From J054 sp965223095 (GTDB taxonomy: Bacteria; Pseudomonadota; Gammaproteobacteria; Steroidobacterales; GCA-2729495), in NCBI GenBank assembly GCA_965223095.1, contig OZ244979.1, forward strand, positions 992,001 to 1,056,000: a stretch of 64,000 bases of DNA, in the 5' to 3' direction. Of this stretch, positions 7,021-14,711 are shown piece by piece. Positions within the stretch are counted from its first letter, which is position 1. Each line of letters opens with the position of its first letter. The notes beneath the pieces were generated by a model. The model did not search any database, was not told where the DNA came from, and saw nothing but the letters and a program-made list of their open reading frames with translations. The position numbers were made by a program, and so were the translations under genes.

Positions 7021-7332
7021 GGAATTACTAACCACATACCTAGATCTTGTGCCCAACAAATTATTCTGAATCAGTTCAAGAAGCTCGTTGAGTTCCAAAG
7101 TGACTTCAATTGATGGTGTTTCGCCTACCCACAAAGCTTGAAACTCGATGCCACGCTCAGAGGAATCGAAATAGGCTTGAATGTGTTTACAGTATGCCTC
7201 TACATCAGGAATTTCTATATCCCAATGGTCGGCTTTCCAGTCAGCATCGTCGGTGAGATAGTTGTGCAGCTGATAATCAAAGCTTGGCGGTGCGCCCCCT
7301 TCAATTGCTGCAAGTGTCGTTACTAGGCTCAT
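7015..7332 (-). CDS. Unknown acidic cassette protein
   Basis: 105 residues, acidic, with no signal peptide or membrane helix and no recognised domain. The C-terminal half (VTLELNELLELIQNNLLG) is predicted helical. It may be an immunity- or inhibitor-like small protein, but nothing in the sequence demonstrates that. Its TAA stop is formed by the attC core at 7014, so it is a bona fide cassette gene. Confidence 0.6.
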   Translation of the reverse strand: MSLVTTLAAIEGGAPPSFDYQLHNYLTDDADWKADHWDIEIPDVEAYCKHIQAYFDSSERGIEFQALWVGETPSIEVTLELNELLELIQNNLLGTRSRYVVSNSV

Positions 7333-7341
7333 CGCTAATCC

Positions 7342-7437
7342 GTATAACGCCCAGCGCAGGCGCGCTTGACGGCGTGCGACCGGAGCGGTAGCGAAGGGAG
7401 CGCGCGGTCAAGCGTCGCTTGCCGCTGCTGGTTATGT
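7342..7437 (-). repeat. attC site, family E copy 1
   Basis: Cores gtataac (7342-7348) and gttatgt (7431-7437). Almost identical to 11236-11331 (cccagcgcaggcgcgcttga, gggagcgcgcggtcaagcgtcgc), although the neighbouring genes differ. Provides the stop of the DJ-1/PfpI gene. Confidence 0.92.
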
Positions 7438-8058
7438 GCCTTTAATGTACTTTGGTGCCTGCTCATGCTCTGTACTGCTTCCATATATTTCGCCATCTGG
7501 ATAATACTCTGAAGCGAACTGGACCAAGGACGCTACTTCTTCTCCAGCAACTGATGAAATAAATGCAAGCGTCAAGTCAATACCTGCCGATACTCCTGCA
7601 GAGCTCCAAACATTTCCGTCTACAACGTAGCGCTCTTCAACCACTGTAACATCGCCTAAATCGCGGAGGCGATCTAATGACCCCCAATGAGTCGTTGCTT
7701 TGCGCCCAGTAAGAACCCCAGCTTTGTGTAATAGAAAAGCACCTGTACACACAGACAACACACCCTTAGCTGATTTCGCTTGTGTGGAAATGAATTCAAT
7801 AAGGATGTCGTTGCTGACCTCCTTTCTCGTTCCCTGCCCACCTGGAACCAGCAGATAGTCTAATTGCGGGCAGCTCTTAAAAGATTCGTGAGGATTGACG
7901 GATAGCCCATGTCTGCAACGGACGGGCTCTTTTGATTCAGCAACAATTAGGCAGCTATCTGGCCCAGCTGCAACTTCCTGCCACATTGTGAGCATTTCCC
8001 AGGGACCAACAAAGTCGAGTTCCTCAACATCTGGGAAGATTAGGATTCCGATATTCAT
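7432..8058 (-). CDS. DJ-1/PfpI-family protein (isonitrile hydratase-like)
   Basis: 208 residues of the DJ-1/PfpI class I glutamine amidotransferase-like superfamily. MNIGILIFPDVEELDFVGPWE holds the conserved Glu/Asp region, LLVPGGQGTR the conserved glycine turn, and SVCTGAFLLHKAGVL the nucleophile elbow with catalytic Cys, followed by ATTHW. This pattern is closest to isonitrile hydratase/AraC-type amidotransferase domains without the AraC HTH. The start is ATG at 8058; a longer TTG start at 8088 would run into the neighbouring attC. Its substrate could be an isonitrile or it could be a glyoxalase-like enzyme. Confidence 0.82.
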   Translation of the reverse strand: MNIGILIFPDVEELDFVGPWEMLTMWQEVAAGPDSCLIVAESKEPVRCRHGLSVNPHESFKSCPQLDYLLVPGGQGTRKEVSNDILIEFISTQAKSAKGVLSVCTGAFLLHKAGVLTGRKATTHWGSLDRLRDLGDVTVVEERYVVDGNVWSSAGVSAGIDLTLAFISSVAGEEVASLVQFASEYYPDGEIYGSSTEHEQAPKYIKGT

Positions 8059-8073
8059 TGCATAATATTGAGC

Positions 8074-8151
8074 ACATAACGCCTGCAACAGGGGCGCAGC
8101 GTTAGCTGCGTCCAGCGACCGAAGGGAGCGACTTGCTTGTTCTGGTTACGG
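8074..8151 (-). repeat. attC site
   Basis: Cores acataac (8074-8080) and gttacgg (8145-8151), with gcagcgttagctgcgtccag as inner palindrome. About 105 gene-free bases (8152-8257) follow, including small palindromes gtgaacgctcac and ggtgattcacc before the SDR stop. Confidence 0.88.
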
Positions 8152-8257
8152 GGCAAAGGTGCCTCCAAGGCTGACGATCAAACCATCTTACCGCCTTATT
8201 GACCGTGCCTCTATTGTTAACTTTCAGCTCAAAAGTGAACGCTCACTGTTTGGTGAT

Positions 8258-8863
8258 TCACCCTGAAACCGCTAGCCCGCCCCAAACTCGAAATACATTT
8301 CCCGTCATGTTTCCTTCTATAGCTTCCATATAGCAATCGGCACATTGGTCAGCTGTTACAAGACCGAGCCCATCGCTACCATCTTCAACGACGGGTGCTG
8401 GGCTCACAACATTCACTCGGACACCTCGAGGCATGAGTATTGCAATATTCTGAACGTATGTATCGATTGCCGCATTTAGTGGCCCGGTCGCGATACTGGC
8501 TGGGTTCGGATAGTGGCTTAGATATCCACTTGTCAACGTAAATGATCCATTGTCCCGAATTTCAGCCAGGCCGTGCTGCAAGAGACGAACCTGACCTAAG
8601 AACTTTCGCTCAAACCCATAACGATAATCATCATCAACTAAGGCATCGACATTCTTAAAGATGCTATCTCCTCCTGCTACAGCGACCAAGGCATCAAAAG
8701 GCCCAACAGATTGAAACAATGCCTTTACTGACTCTGAACTGGTGTAGTCGCATTGTAGGTCGCCACTCGTAGCACCTACACGAATAACCTCGTGCGCCTC
8801 TGAAACGGCTTTGCCAATAGCCTGCCCAAGTGTCCCCGCAGCGCCTACAATAATAACCTTCAT
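8258..8863 (-). CDS. Short-chain dehydrogenase/reductase, atypical active site
   Basis: 201 residues. VIIVGAAGTLGQAIGKAV is the Rossmann glycine motif, VAVAGGDSIF replaces the NNAG motif, and TLTSGYLSHYP carries the usual Ser. The expected YxxxK is absent: the corresponding segment reads ASIATGPLNAAIDTYVQ. Such short SDRs of about 200 residues are known as an atypical group, so catalysis may differ. Encoded head-to-tail with the SnoaL-like gene upstream (65-base gap) and opposite to the LysR gene. Confidence 0.8.
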   Translation of the reverse strand: MKVIIVGAAGTLGQAIGKAVSEAHEVIRVGATSGDLQCDYTSSESVKALFQSVGPFDALVAVAGGDSIFKNVDALVDDDYRYGFERKFLGQVRLLQHGLAEIRDNGSFTLTSGYLSHYPNPASIATGPLNAAIDTYVQNIAILMPRGVRVNVVSPAPVVEDGSDGLGLVTADQCADCYMEAIEGNMTGNVFRVWGGLAVSG

Positions 8864-8928
8864 CGTTTTTACTCGATTCTTAGTAGTGGGTTGAAATGCG
8901 AAGTATCGCTAATGGCCTGAACGCTTTT

Positions 8929-9489
8929 CTAGTTAAGCCCAATCTGGCGATTCCAGTCAGCGTTATCCCAGAACAGGTACTCTTCCGCGATACGCCCACC
9001 TTCCCAACGGGCAATCGTGGCAATTTTGAGTCGTACTTTTTTACCTGTTGGTTTTTTTACTGTTCCATCCGGGAGCGTTAAAGGTTTAACCCACCTGCCT
9101 TCCGATATGCTGATTCCAGCTGTCCACTCGCCATAACCAAATCCGACGATATGATCGGTAACTACAAAATCGAAAGTATTAAATAGAAAATCCAACTCTT
9201 CGGCATGCGGAGTAAAAGGCGACGTCTGAGTGCCGTCAGGGTTATGGACGATTACATTTTCCGCATGAATTTCGCCAATACGTTCCATATCTCGATCATT
9301 AAAGGCAACTAGATCAAGTTCATCAAAGGTCTCAAGGTGCCGCGCTGTTTTTGCGCGTTCGGCCTTGTGAACTGCCACCTGAGCCTCGAGCTCAGCAATA
9401 CGTGCTTTTAGCATTCCTATATCGTCCGCTGCCCAAGCACCAATCGCGGCAAACAGTCCAGCAAGCGTGATTATTAAATTGCGTTTCAT
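8929..9489 (-). CDS. Exported SnoaL-like (NTF2 fold) protein with coiled coil
   Basis: 186 residues. A signal peptide (about 1-20, LAGLFAAIGAWA) is followed by a short coiled coil (MLKARIAELEAQVAVHKAER) and then a SnoaL-like domain. Motifs are NVIVHNPDGT, SISEGRWVKP and the ending IAEEYLFWDNADWNRQIGL. Probably periplasmic. Divergent from the LysR gene at 9586, which presumably controls it and the SDR gene. A gagatc-type Shine-Dalgarno (ggagatcgct) precedes the ATG. Confidence 0.78.
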   Translation of the reverse strand: MKRNLIITLAGLFAAIGAWAADDIGMLKARIAELEAQVAVHKAERAKTARHLETFDELDLVAFNDRDMERIGEIHAENVIVHNPDGTQTSPFTPHAEELDFLFNTFDFVVTDHIVGFGYGEWTAGISISEGRWVKPLTLPDGTVKKPTGKKVRLKIATIARWEGGRIAEEYLFWDNADWNRQIGLN

Positions 9490-9528
9490 AGCGATCTCCT
9501 TTAAACCAATAACAGGAGCATAGACTAG

Positions 9529-9582
9529 CCCGTATCATTTGATAATATGCATTTTTAGTGATTATTAATCCCATACTACGGG
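9529..9582. promoter_or_regulatory. LysR/SnoaL divergent control region
   Basis: The 96-base gap holds inverted halves cccgta (9529-9534) and tacggg (9577-9582), with AT-rich tgataatatgc and gtgattattaa between them. LysR-type proteins bind interrupted dyads in such divergent gaps. The assignment rests on position only. Confidence 0.4.
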
Positions 9583-9585
9583 ACA

Positions 9586-10500
9586 ATGGATATGGACGTA
9601 TTTAAAGGAATGACGATATTCGTGGAAGTGGCAAAACAGAAGGGTTTTGCTCCAGCCGCACGTGCGCTTAATTTATCTACGTCGGCTGTAAGTCGCCACG
9701 TAATTGACCTAGAAAACTGGCTTGGCGTTCAGCTCTTTCATCGAACAACCCGAAAGTTATCCCTGACCGAGGACGGATCTATCTACCTGGATCGTTGCCA
9801 ACAGGTTATCGTCGATGTCGATGATATCAAGCTGATTGCGACTGAATCACAAGCCGAGCCCCAAGGCACTTTGCGCATTACTGCACCAGTCTTCTTTGCC
9901 AAAGCGTGTCTACAGGAATTGCTCCCGAATTATCTCGAACGTTTTCCGAAAGTATCTATTGAGCTGAATGCAGTTGACCGTTTTGTAGATCTTGTTGATG
10001 AGGGTTTTGATCTTGCGTTTCGGGCTGGAGAATTGTCCGATTCAACGCTTGTTGCCCGACGAATCATGGATATTGAACTCACGGTGGTGGCAAGCCCGGT
10101 GTATTTGCAGGCGCATGGCTCACCAGCAACCGTTGAGGATCTCAAGTCGCACAACTGTCTCATCGATACGGTCGCCCGCTATGCAAATCGCTGGCCTGTT
10201 GTTGATGGCAAGAAAACCAAATCTGTAGCTGTGAATGGAAATGTTCGTGTAAACAATGGCGAGATTGTTCGCTCACTGGCAGTTGCCGGTGCGGGTATCG
10301 CGTTGCTACCTCGATTTTTCGTCGCGAAAGATATCCACGAGAGTCGTTTAGTCTCTCTTCTGGCCGATAGTATTGAATTCAATGCAGGTCTATTCGCCGT
10401 CTACCCACAACGCAAATTTGTATCCAAGCCAGTTCGGAATTTCATCGACTTTGTGGTGGACTATCTTAGCAATGCTAGGGCTATAAAAGGCAGCGTTTAG
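9586..10500 (+). CDS. LysR-family transcriptional regulator
   Basis: 304 residues, full length. The N-terminal winged HTH is FVEVAKQKGFAPAARALNLSTSAVSRHVIDLENWLGVQLF, followed by HRTTRKLSLTEDG. The substrate-binding domain (about 90-295) opens with GTLRITAPVFFAKACLQELLP, the pattern of the DsdC/CrgA-like subgroup. It is transcribed away from the SnoaL-SDR pair and is their likely regulator. All three genes lie between attC sites at 8074 and 10528, an unusually long cassette. The stop is 28 bases before the next attC core. Confidence 0.88.
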   Translation: MDMDVFKGMTIFVEVAKQKGFAPAARALNLSTSAVSRHVIDLENWLGVQLFHRTTRKLSLTEDGSIYLDRCQQVIVDVDDIKLIATESQAEPQGTLRITAPVFFAKACLQELLPNYLERFPKVSIELNAVDRFVDLVDEGFDLAFRAGELSDSTLVARRIMDIELTVVASPVYLQAHGSPATVEDLKSHNCLIDTVARYANRWPVVDGKKTKSVAVNGNVRVNNGEIVRSLAVAGAGIALLPRFFVAKDIHESRLVSLLADSIEFNAGLFAVYPQRKFVSKPVRNFIDFVVDYLSNARAIKGSV

Positions 10501-10527
10501 AGAAAACCTTGACGGGGAATTTACGCC

Positions 10528-10605
10528 CCGTAACGCCTCGGGCTGCGGCCGCACGTTAGTGCGGTCCGGCGAGCGCAGCGAGCGAATAGCCCCGACTGGT
10601 TATAT
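10528..10605 (-). repeat. attC site, family C copy 1
   Basis: Cores ccgtaac (10528-10534) and gttatat (10599-10605). The interior (ctcgggctgcggccgcacg, gcgagcgcagcgagcg) is nearly identical to 12506-12583. Confidence 0.92.
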
Positions 10606-10611
10606 GCTGCG

Positions 10612-10944
10612 TCAGTCACGAAGCGAATCGCTCAACATTTCAGATACCCATTGATTGATGCTCTTGTCTTCAGCTGTGGCACGATCAGCAATCTTGCTAT
10701 GCAGCTTCGGTGGTATGCGAAGATTAAATTTGCCAGAGTATTTCTTGGTCGGTGTTATTCCTTTTTCTTCGCATACCTCGAGAAATACTTTCAGAGAATT
10801 CCGAAACTCCTTCCTTAGGCTTGCAGGGCTCTTGCCATAGAAATCCGCGCTGCCATTTAAACCAAGAATTTCACCGCGAAATTGATCTAGCTGCGGATCA
10901 TATTCTATTTTGGCCTTATACCCATCTACTTCCATAATACTCAT
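10612..10944 (-). CDS. hicB: HicB antitoxin
   Basis: 110 residues. The N-terminal degenerate RNase-H-like HicB domain (YKAKIEYDPQLDQFRGEILGL, FYGKSPASLRKEFRNSL) is followed by a C-terminal RHH (GKFNLRIPPKLHSKIADRA, SINQWVSEML). The start is ATG at 10944, which overlaps the HicA stop (ATGA) and gives the usual HicAB coupling; an upstream in-frame start at 10971 would lie inside hicA. It binds HicA and represses the operon, probably through the dyad at 11203-11223. Confidence 0.92.
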   Translation of the reverse strand: MSIMEVDGYKAKIEYDPQLDQFRGEILGLNGSADFYGKSPASLRKEFRNSLKVFLEVCEEKGITPTKKYSGKFNLRIPPKLHSKIADRATAEDKSINQWVSEMLSDSLRD

Positions 10945-11195
10945 GGCCTCACCTCGTATTCTTCGAGCCATTTTCGGATACTCGTTATTGCACCTTTGTC
11001 GGTATCTGGCGAGGGATGAGGTCGGTGGAACACTCGAACTTCACCAAACAAAACAACCGCTACCCTAGATCCCGCTCGCTCAGATACATCTGCCCCAAGC
11101 GCTTTGAACAGAGACTCAACGTCTTTCCATGCAATGTTTGCACTGGTGGGCCGTTGAAATATCTGCGCCAGCGTCTTCTGATGCTTGCGTTTCAT
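10941..11195 (-). CDS. hicA: HicA mRNA interferase toxin
   Basis: 84 residues. KTLAQIFQRPTSANIAWKDVESLFKALGA, AGSRVAVVLFGEVRVFHRPHP and KGAITSIRKWLEEYEV are the dsRBD-like HicA core. The catalytic His is in FHRPHP. Precedes HicB and overlaps it by 4 bases. A good palindrome lies 8 bases upstream of its ATG. Confidence 0.92.
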   Translation of the reverse strand: MKRKHQKTLAQIFQRPTSANIAWKDVESLFKALGADVSERAGSRVAVVLFGEVRVFHRPHPSPDTDKGAITSIRKWLEEYEVRP

Positions 11196-11202
11196 GCATG
11201 GA

Positions 11203-11223
11203 TAGTACCATTATATGGTACTA
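11203..11223. promoter_or_regulatory. HicAB operator palindrome
   Basis: tagtaccat and atggtacta are perfect 9-base inverted halves around a 3-base centre, located just upstream of hicA. It is the expected binding site of the HicB RHH domain. Confidence 0.7.
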
Positions 11224-11235
11224 GTTTAAAGGGGC

Positions 11236-11331
11236 ATATAACGCCCAGCGCAGGCGCGCTTGAGGGCGTGCGACCAGAGCGATAGCGACGGGAGCGCGCG
11301 GTCAAGCGTCGCATGCCGCTGCTGGTTAGGT
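11236..11331 (-). repeat. attC site, family E copy 2
   Basis: Cores atataac (11236-11242) and gttaggt (11325-11331). Near-copy of 7342-7437. The closing core forms the stop of the HEPN-like gene. Confidence 0.92.
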
Positions 11332-11694
11332 GCCGCCATCGTTATCAAAACCATAGCCCTCGATTCCAGAATCAAAAGTTTGCACCCATTCAATAAACAA
11401 TCCGTACATCAGCACTGCCATTCTTGCTGCTTCCTCAGTATTTTGATTCGTATCTGAATAACCTTTCCTCCAAAGCTGATGAACGATTCTATTACGACGC
11501 TTATTAAATTGCGTTAGCTCGTCCATGAACGTTGGTATCGGATATTCTTTCTCCTGCATATGAGAACGGTAACTTTGAATTAAGCTGCTAAAGGATTTTC
11601 GATCTTGCTCGGGAATCTGCAAAAATAATCGCAACAAAGCCTCGATTAATGCGTGAATAAGTAAATACGCCTGAATAAAATTTCCGTCGGCCAT
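11326..11694 (-). CDS. HEPN-like protein, possible RNase
   Basis: 122 residues, almost entirely helical. The segment NKRRNRIVHQLW carries R-x4-H (RNRIVH), the active-site motif of HEPN ribonucleases found in toxins and defence proteins. The N-terminal helices (FIQAYLLIHALIEALLRLFL, preceding a linker) fit a HEPN four-helix bundle. No nucleotidyltransferase (MNT) partner is adjacent, so it could be a stand-alone HEPN enzyme. The TAA stop lies in the attC core. The family call is from the motif and helical pattern alone. Confidence 0.55.
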   Translation of the reverse strand: MADGNFIQAYLLIHALIEALLRLFLQIPEQDRKSFSSLIQSYRSHMQEKEYPIPTFMDELTQFNKRRNRIVHQLWRKGYSDTNQNTEEAARMAVLMYGLFIEWVQTFDSGIEGYGFDNDGGT

Positions 11695-11781
11695 AGCTCG
11701 CGCTGCAGCCTCTTAATTATCGCTGACGATAAACGAGAAACTAGGTTTAAATATACTGCTCACTGTCGAGAGTCTCGAGGC

Positions 11782-11895
11782 ACCTAACGCCTGTGGCAGC
11801 GGCGGTTGAGGCGGGGCGACCGGAGCGGCAGCGAAGGGAGCACCGGGTCAACCGTCCGGCGACCAACGGGAGCGTACTGACCACACTGGTTATGC
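11782..11895 (-). repeat. attC site, family B copy 1
   Basis: Cores acctaac (11782-11788) and gttatgc (11889-11895). Near-identical to 19346 and 20389 (ctgtggcagcggcggttgag, gtccggcgaccaacgggagc). Supplies the stop of the HigA gene. Confidence 0.93.
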
Positions 11896-12189
11896 GGTAC
11901 CGGCACCGAATTGAATCTCCTCCACCTGGGAAAGATCAGTGGATTTACGTGCGCTCCACAGATCATGCGCATGCTGCATGGCCAGCCAACTCTCAGGAGA
12001 ACGGCCAACAGCCTTAGAAAGTCGCAAAGCCATCTCAGGGCTCACACCACTTTGGCCATTTACCAACCGCGTCACAGTAGAAGCAGCTACATCTAAGCTG
12101 GCCGCAAAAGACCGGACGCTTACATCGTAAGGCTCAAGGTATGTATCCCAGATAAACTCACCCGGGTGAGGAGGATTGTGCATAGACAT
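11890..12189 (-). CDS. higA: HigA-family antitoxin
   Basis: 99 residues. HNPPHPGEFIWDTYLEP and the HTH VRSFAASLDVAASTVTRLVNGQSGVSPEMALRLSKA, followed by SPESWLAMQ, are the signature of HigA (VapI-like) antitoxins. The chosen ATG at 12189 overlaps the HigB TGA (tgatg), the standard HigBA junction; a longer frame to 12279 lies inside higB. Its TAA stop lies in the attC core at 11889. Confidence 0.92.
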   Translation of the reverse strand: MSMHNPPHPGEFIWDTYLEPYDVSVRSFAASLDVAASTVTRLVNGQSGVSPEMALRLSKAVGRSPESWLAMQHAHDLWSARKSTDLSQVEEIQFGAGTA

Positions 12190-12467
12190 CAGTGATAATC
12201 CTCGTAATTTAAAACGTGTATTTCGCCATCTACAAACTCGAAAGTTAAGCGCCAATTCCCACTGACCCAAATAGACCATCGATTCTTGGCACGACCTTTT
12301 AGCTGATGCAACTTATAGCCAGGAATGTCCAGATCTTGAATGGTTAGGGCAGTATCCAAAGCTGCTAGCTGCATTCTCAGGCGTTTGGCATGCTTGGACT
12401 GAATTCCAGATTTTGTGCCGCGCGTGTAGAAACGCTGGAGCCCCTTATGCCGAAACGACCGAATCAC
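12189..12467 (-). CDS. higB: HigB toxin (RelE superfamily)
   Basis: 92 residues. SFRHKGLQRFYTRGTKSGI, the LRMQLAALDTA helix, YKLHQLKGRAKNRWSIWVSGNWRL and the tail VLNYEDYH are canonical for HigB/graT-type toxins, ribosome-dependent mRNA interferases. Starts at GTG (12465-12467). Toxin precedes antitoxin with overlapping stop and start. No obvious dyad is seen in the 38 bases before the next attC. Confidence 0.92.
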   Translation of the reverse strand: MIRSFRHKGLQRFYTRGTKSGIQSKHAKRLRMQLAALDTALTIQDLDIPGYKLHQLKGRAKNRWSIWVSGNWRLTFEFVDGEIHVLNYEDYH

Positions 12468-12505
12468 CCGTCCAGTGTAGCACGTTGCGCATCACGCAAC
12501 AATCC

Positions 12506-12583
12506 GCATAACGCCTCGGGCTGCGGCCGCACGCTAGTGCGGTCCGGCGAGCGCAGCGAGCGAATAGCCCCGACTGGTTATAT
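12506..12583 (-). repeat. attC site, family C copy 2
   Basis: Cores gcataac (12506-12512) and gttatat (12577-12583). Interior nearly identical to 10528-10605. Confidence 0.92.
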
Positions 12584-12589
12584 GCCAAG

Positions 12590-12940
12590 CTAACGCTCCA
12601 GCACAAAGTTGAACGCACCATACGTTAGCCCAACCGTAGCTAGAACATGTACCACGAAAAGAAAAGCCCCCGCCATCCTTGTTCGGCGAAACACTGCTTC
12701 CGAGTACACATCTTTTGCCAGAGAAATAATCAGCTTTCCGACTCCTCTCTCCAGAAGATACATAGGTATCCCTACGATTAGAGCGGCGACAAACATTCCT
12801 ATTAAAATAAAGCTGATGCCGCGTAAAGAAAACAACGCTCCGAGCCCTGGACCAGCAAAAAATAGAACTATTGCTGTAATCAAGAATACAATCGTAGCCA
12901 ACCCGCCGTTACTGGCTTTTTGCTCCTCAAACGGATCCAT
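12590..12940 (-). CDS. Unknown three-helix membrane protein
   Basis: 116 residues with three hydrophobic stretches, about 14-38, 40-62 and 90-112, separated by a short amphipathic segment (LIISLAKDVYSEAVFRRTR). No family recognised. The stop lies 6 bases past the attC core at 12577. The gene after it, at 13037, is also a membrane protein, with no attC recognisable between them; the two may form one cassette. Confidence 0.6.
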   Translation of the reverse strand: MDPFEEQKASNGGLATIVFLITAIVLFFAGPGLGALFSLRGISFILIGMFVAALIVGIPMYLLERGVGKLIISLAKDVYSEAVFRRTRMAGAFLFVVHVLATVGLTYGAFNFVLER

Positions 12941-13036
12941 TAGATTTGCACTCCGAACTGATAGCGCCTGATTCGATTGTACTCCCGCAAGTCGAATTAA
13001 GTGCCTGGCAATTGCTGCACGCCTGGCGTGAGGCTA

Positions 13037-13393
13037 TCAAACGATAATCCAGACAAAAACGGCACCACCTAATACGATTAAATCGAAGACCGGTTGAAGG
13101 CCATACCACAAGGCAAAGCGACTACCGCCTGAGAACAATATTGGAATGACTAGCAAGCTAATTCCCAAAAAACCGCCAATCGTCCAATACCAAGGAATAT
13201 TAATAAAAGCCCAAACGATAACTGCAACCAAAGCGACAAATGACAGGGCTCCAATGGCCTGGCGGATTAAACTCTGCTGTTGAATACCATCAAGCGTAGC
13301 TTGGCTGCGTGATGCTACTCGAGTGGTATAACCTGACATTAGCCCAAAGAAAAGCGATCCCAGAACGACGGCCACGGAGGCATTCATAGCCAT
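13037..13393 (-). CDS. Unknown membrane protein
   Basis: 118 residues with an N-terminal hydrophobic stretch (5-22), two helices at about 45-85 (ALSFVALVAVIVWAFI, GFLGISLLVIPILF) and one at the C-terminus (FDLIVLGGAVFVWIIV). Not recognised. The 96 bases between this and the preceding membrane gene (12941-13036) contain no clear attC. Directly followed on its 5' side by the attC at 13409. Confidence 0.55.
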   Translation of the reverse strand: MAMNASVAVVLGSLFFGLMSGYTTRVASRSQATLDGIQQQSLIRQAIGALSFVALVAVIVWAFINIPWYWTIGGFLGISLLVIPILFSGGSRFALWYGLQPVFDLIVLGGAVFVWIIV

Positions 13394-13408
13394 GGGCTCG
13401 GACTAGGC

Positions 13409-13486
13409 ATATAACGCCCTGAACAGGGGCGCCGCGATAGCGGCGTCCAGTGAGCGACGCGAACGACCTGATTCAGCTGGTTACGT
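13409..13486 (-). repeat. attC site
   Basis: Cores atataac (13409-13415) and gttacgt (13480-13486). Close relative of 2829-2903. Confidence 0.9.
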
Positions 13487-13496
13487 GACATTGCCA

Positions 13497-14132
13497 CTAC
13501 CAATAAGCCTGAATCAGCGCTGAAACAACCAGTAACAGACCCGTCAACACTACCGCGTATTCCAAAATGGATTGCAGCAGGCTACCCATAGCCCTAGATG
13601 GCCTTGCCGCGTCATCTGAAATGGCATCTGAATCAGGTTTGACCGGCGCCTCGCCAGCAAGAACCGAATAGAAGTTTCGTACCCGATGGCTACCGTATAA
13701 ATACCAGGCTAGACCGAAAATAAAGATAGCCATGGCCAGCAGGAACCAAAGCTGAGTTAATGCTTCTAAGCGATGCACACCAAAATACCAGCCAACCAAG
13801 CTGCAGATACCCATTGTCGTTACAAGAATACCTGCCCGGGCCCAAGCCCAATTCTTAGCGATGCCGTACGCAACAAGAATCGGCAAAAGTGCTCCGAATA
13901 CGACAGCTTGCGCCATGAGCATCAGAGAATCCTCCAGATCCGCTGCTAAGCTCTCGTCAAGCAAAACGATGCCGAGCTGAAGGGCTAACCACGACAATAA
14001 GCCAACTTGCACAATGACTAAGCCCGTGGGCGGCGCGAGCCACGGCGCCTGGCCATCAGAATCATTCCTAAACCACAGCCGTGTTCCGGGACGCATTAGA
14101 TTGACGTCGGGTGGTTCGCGGCGCGTACTCAT
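13497..14132 (-). CDS. Unknown membrane protein, five predicted helices
   Basis: 211 residues. A soluble N-terminus (about 30) is followed by hydrophobic segments near 35-58, 72-92, 95-115, 120-142 and 188-208, with a hydrophilic loop at 155-185. No family recognised. Internal pattern (RPGTRLWFRNDS, then helices) gives no functional clue. Ends 10 bases from the attC core. Confidence 0.6.
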   Translation of the reverse strand: MSTRREPPDVNLMRPGTRLWFRNDSDGQAPWLAPPTGLVIVQVGLLSWLALQLGIVLLDESLAADLEDSLMLMAQAVVFGALLPILVAYGIAKNWAWARAGILVTTMGICSLVGWYFGVHRLEALTQLWFLLAMAIFIFGLAWYLYGSHRVRNFYSVLAGEAPVKPDSDAISDDAARPSRAMGSLLQSILEYAVVLTGLLLVVSALIQAYW

Positions 14133-14148
14133 TCGTTCAAATCAATGC

Positions 14149-14244
14149 ACGTAACGCCCACAGCAGGCGCGTTTGAGGCGCGAGGATTTTTGCGCAAGCA
14201 AAAACCGCAGCGGGTCAAACGTCGCTTGCCTGTGCTGGTTATGG
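14149..14244 (-). repeat. attC site, family D copy 1
   Basis: Cores acgtaac (14149-14155) and gttatgg (14238-14244). Contains the palindrome gatttttgcgcaagcaaaaa. Near-identical to 19712-19807. Confidence 0.92.
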
Positions 14245-14661
14245 GGCATTCGAGTCCACACCAAGTAGTACAGTCTCAATGTTGCCCAAATTGACTGCCT
14301 CACTAGCCCCAGAGTCTTTCCGCATTAGGGCGACCATGTTTGTGAATGCTTTACGCTGTTCCGGTGTGTTCATAGTTGCGCCAAGGAGTTCAAAACGAGA
14401 GAACGCCTCAATTATTTCCGATGATGCATATAAGCATATACGTGACTTGGCATCCGCTGTTCTTGTATTAAGGCCATATGCTGCGTCCTCGCCGCCCTGA
14501 GTACCTACGGTGGCTAGTTGGCACACGCACAACATATAGTCCGTATATGCTTTCGTTTTCAGTTCACGTAGGTGGCGCTGATTTTCAAGATGGCGAGTAA
14601 AAAAGTATTGCAATAGGGCGCCGACAAATACACCGATAAGGGAAAATATTGCGATGTTCAT
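14239..14661 (-). CDS. Unknown membrane-anchored cassette protein
   Basis: 140 residues. One N-terminal transmembrane anchor (IAIFSLIGVFVGALLQYFF), then a basic stretch and a helical cytoplasmic or periplasmic domain. The form resembles small anchored proteins seen in other cassette arrays, but I recognise no domain. The stop codon is part of the attC core at 14238. Confidence 0.6.
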   Translation of the reverse strand: MNIAIFSLIGVFVGALLQYFFTRHLENQRHLRELKTKAYTDYMLCVCQLATVGTQGGEDAAYGLNTRTADAKSRICLYASSEIIEAFSRFELLGATMNTPEQRKAFTNMVALMRKDSGASEAVNLGNIETVLLGVDSNAP

Positions 14662-14680
14662 TGCGTTACCTTAGCCGGCC

Positions 14681-14711
14681 CCATAACAGCTGATTATGGG
14701 GCGGGTTAGAA
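14681..14711 (-). repeat. Minimal attC-like site
   Basis: Cores ccataac (14681-14687) and gttagaa (14705-14711) are only 17 bases apart. The site contains the dyad ccccataa-N7-ttatgggg (14679-14701). The closing core gives the stop codon of the gene at 14706. The word taacagctgatta also occurs at 21301, at the array's edge. Either a deletion derivative of attC or another kind of recombination site. Confidence 0.5.
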
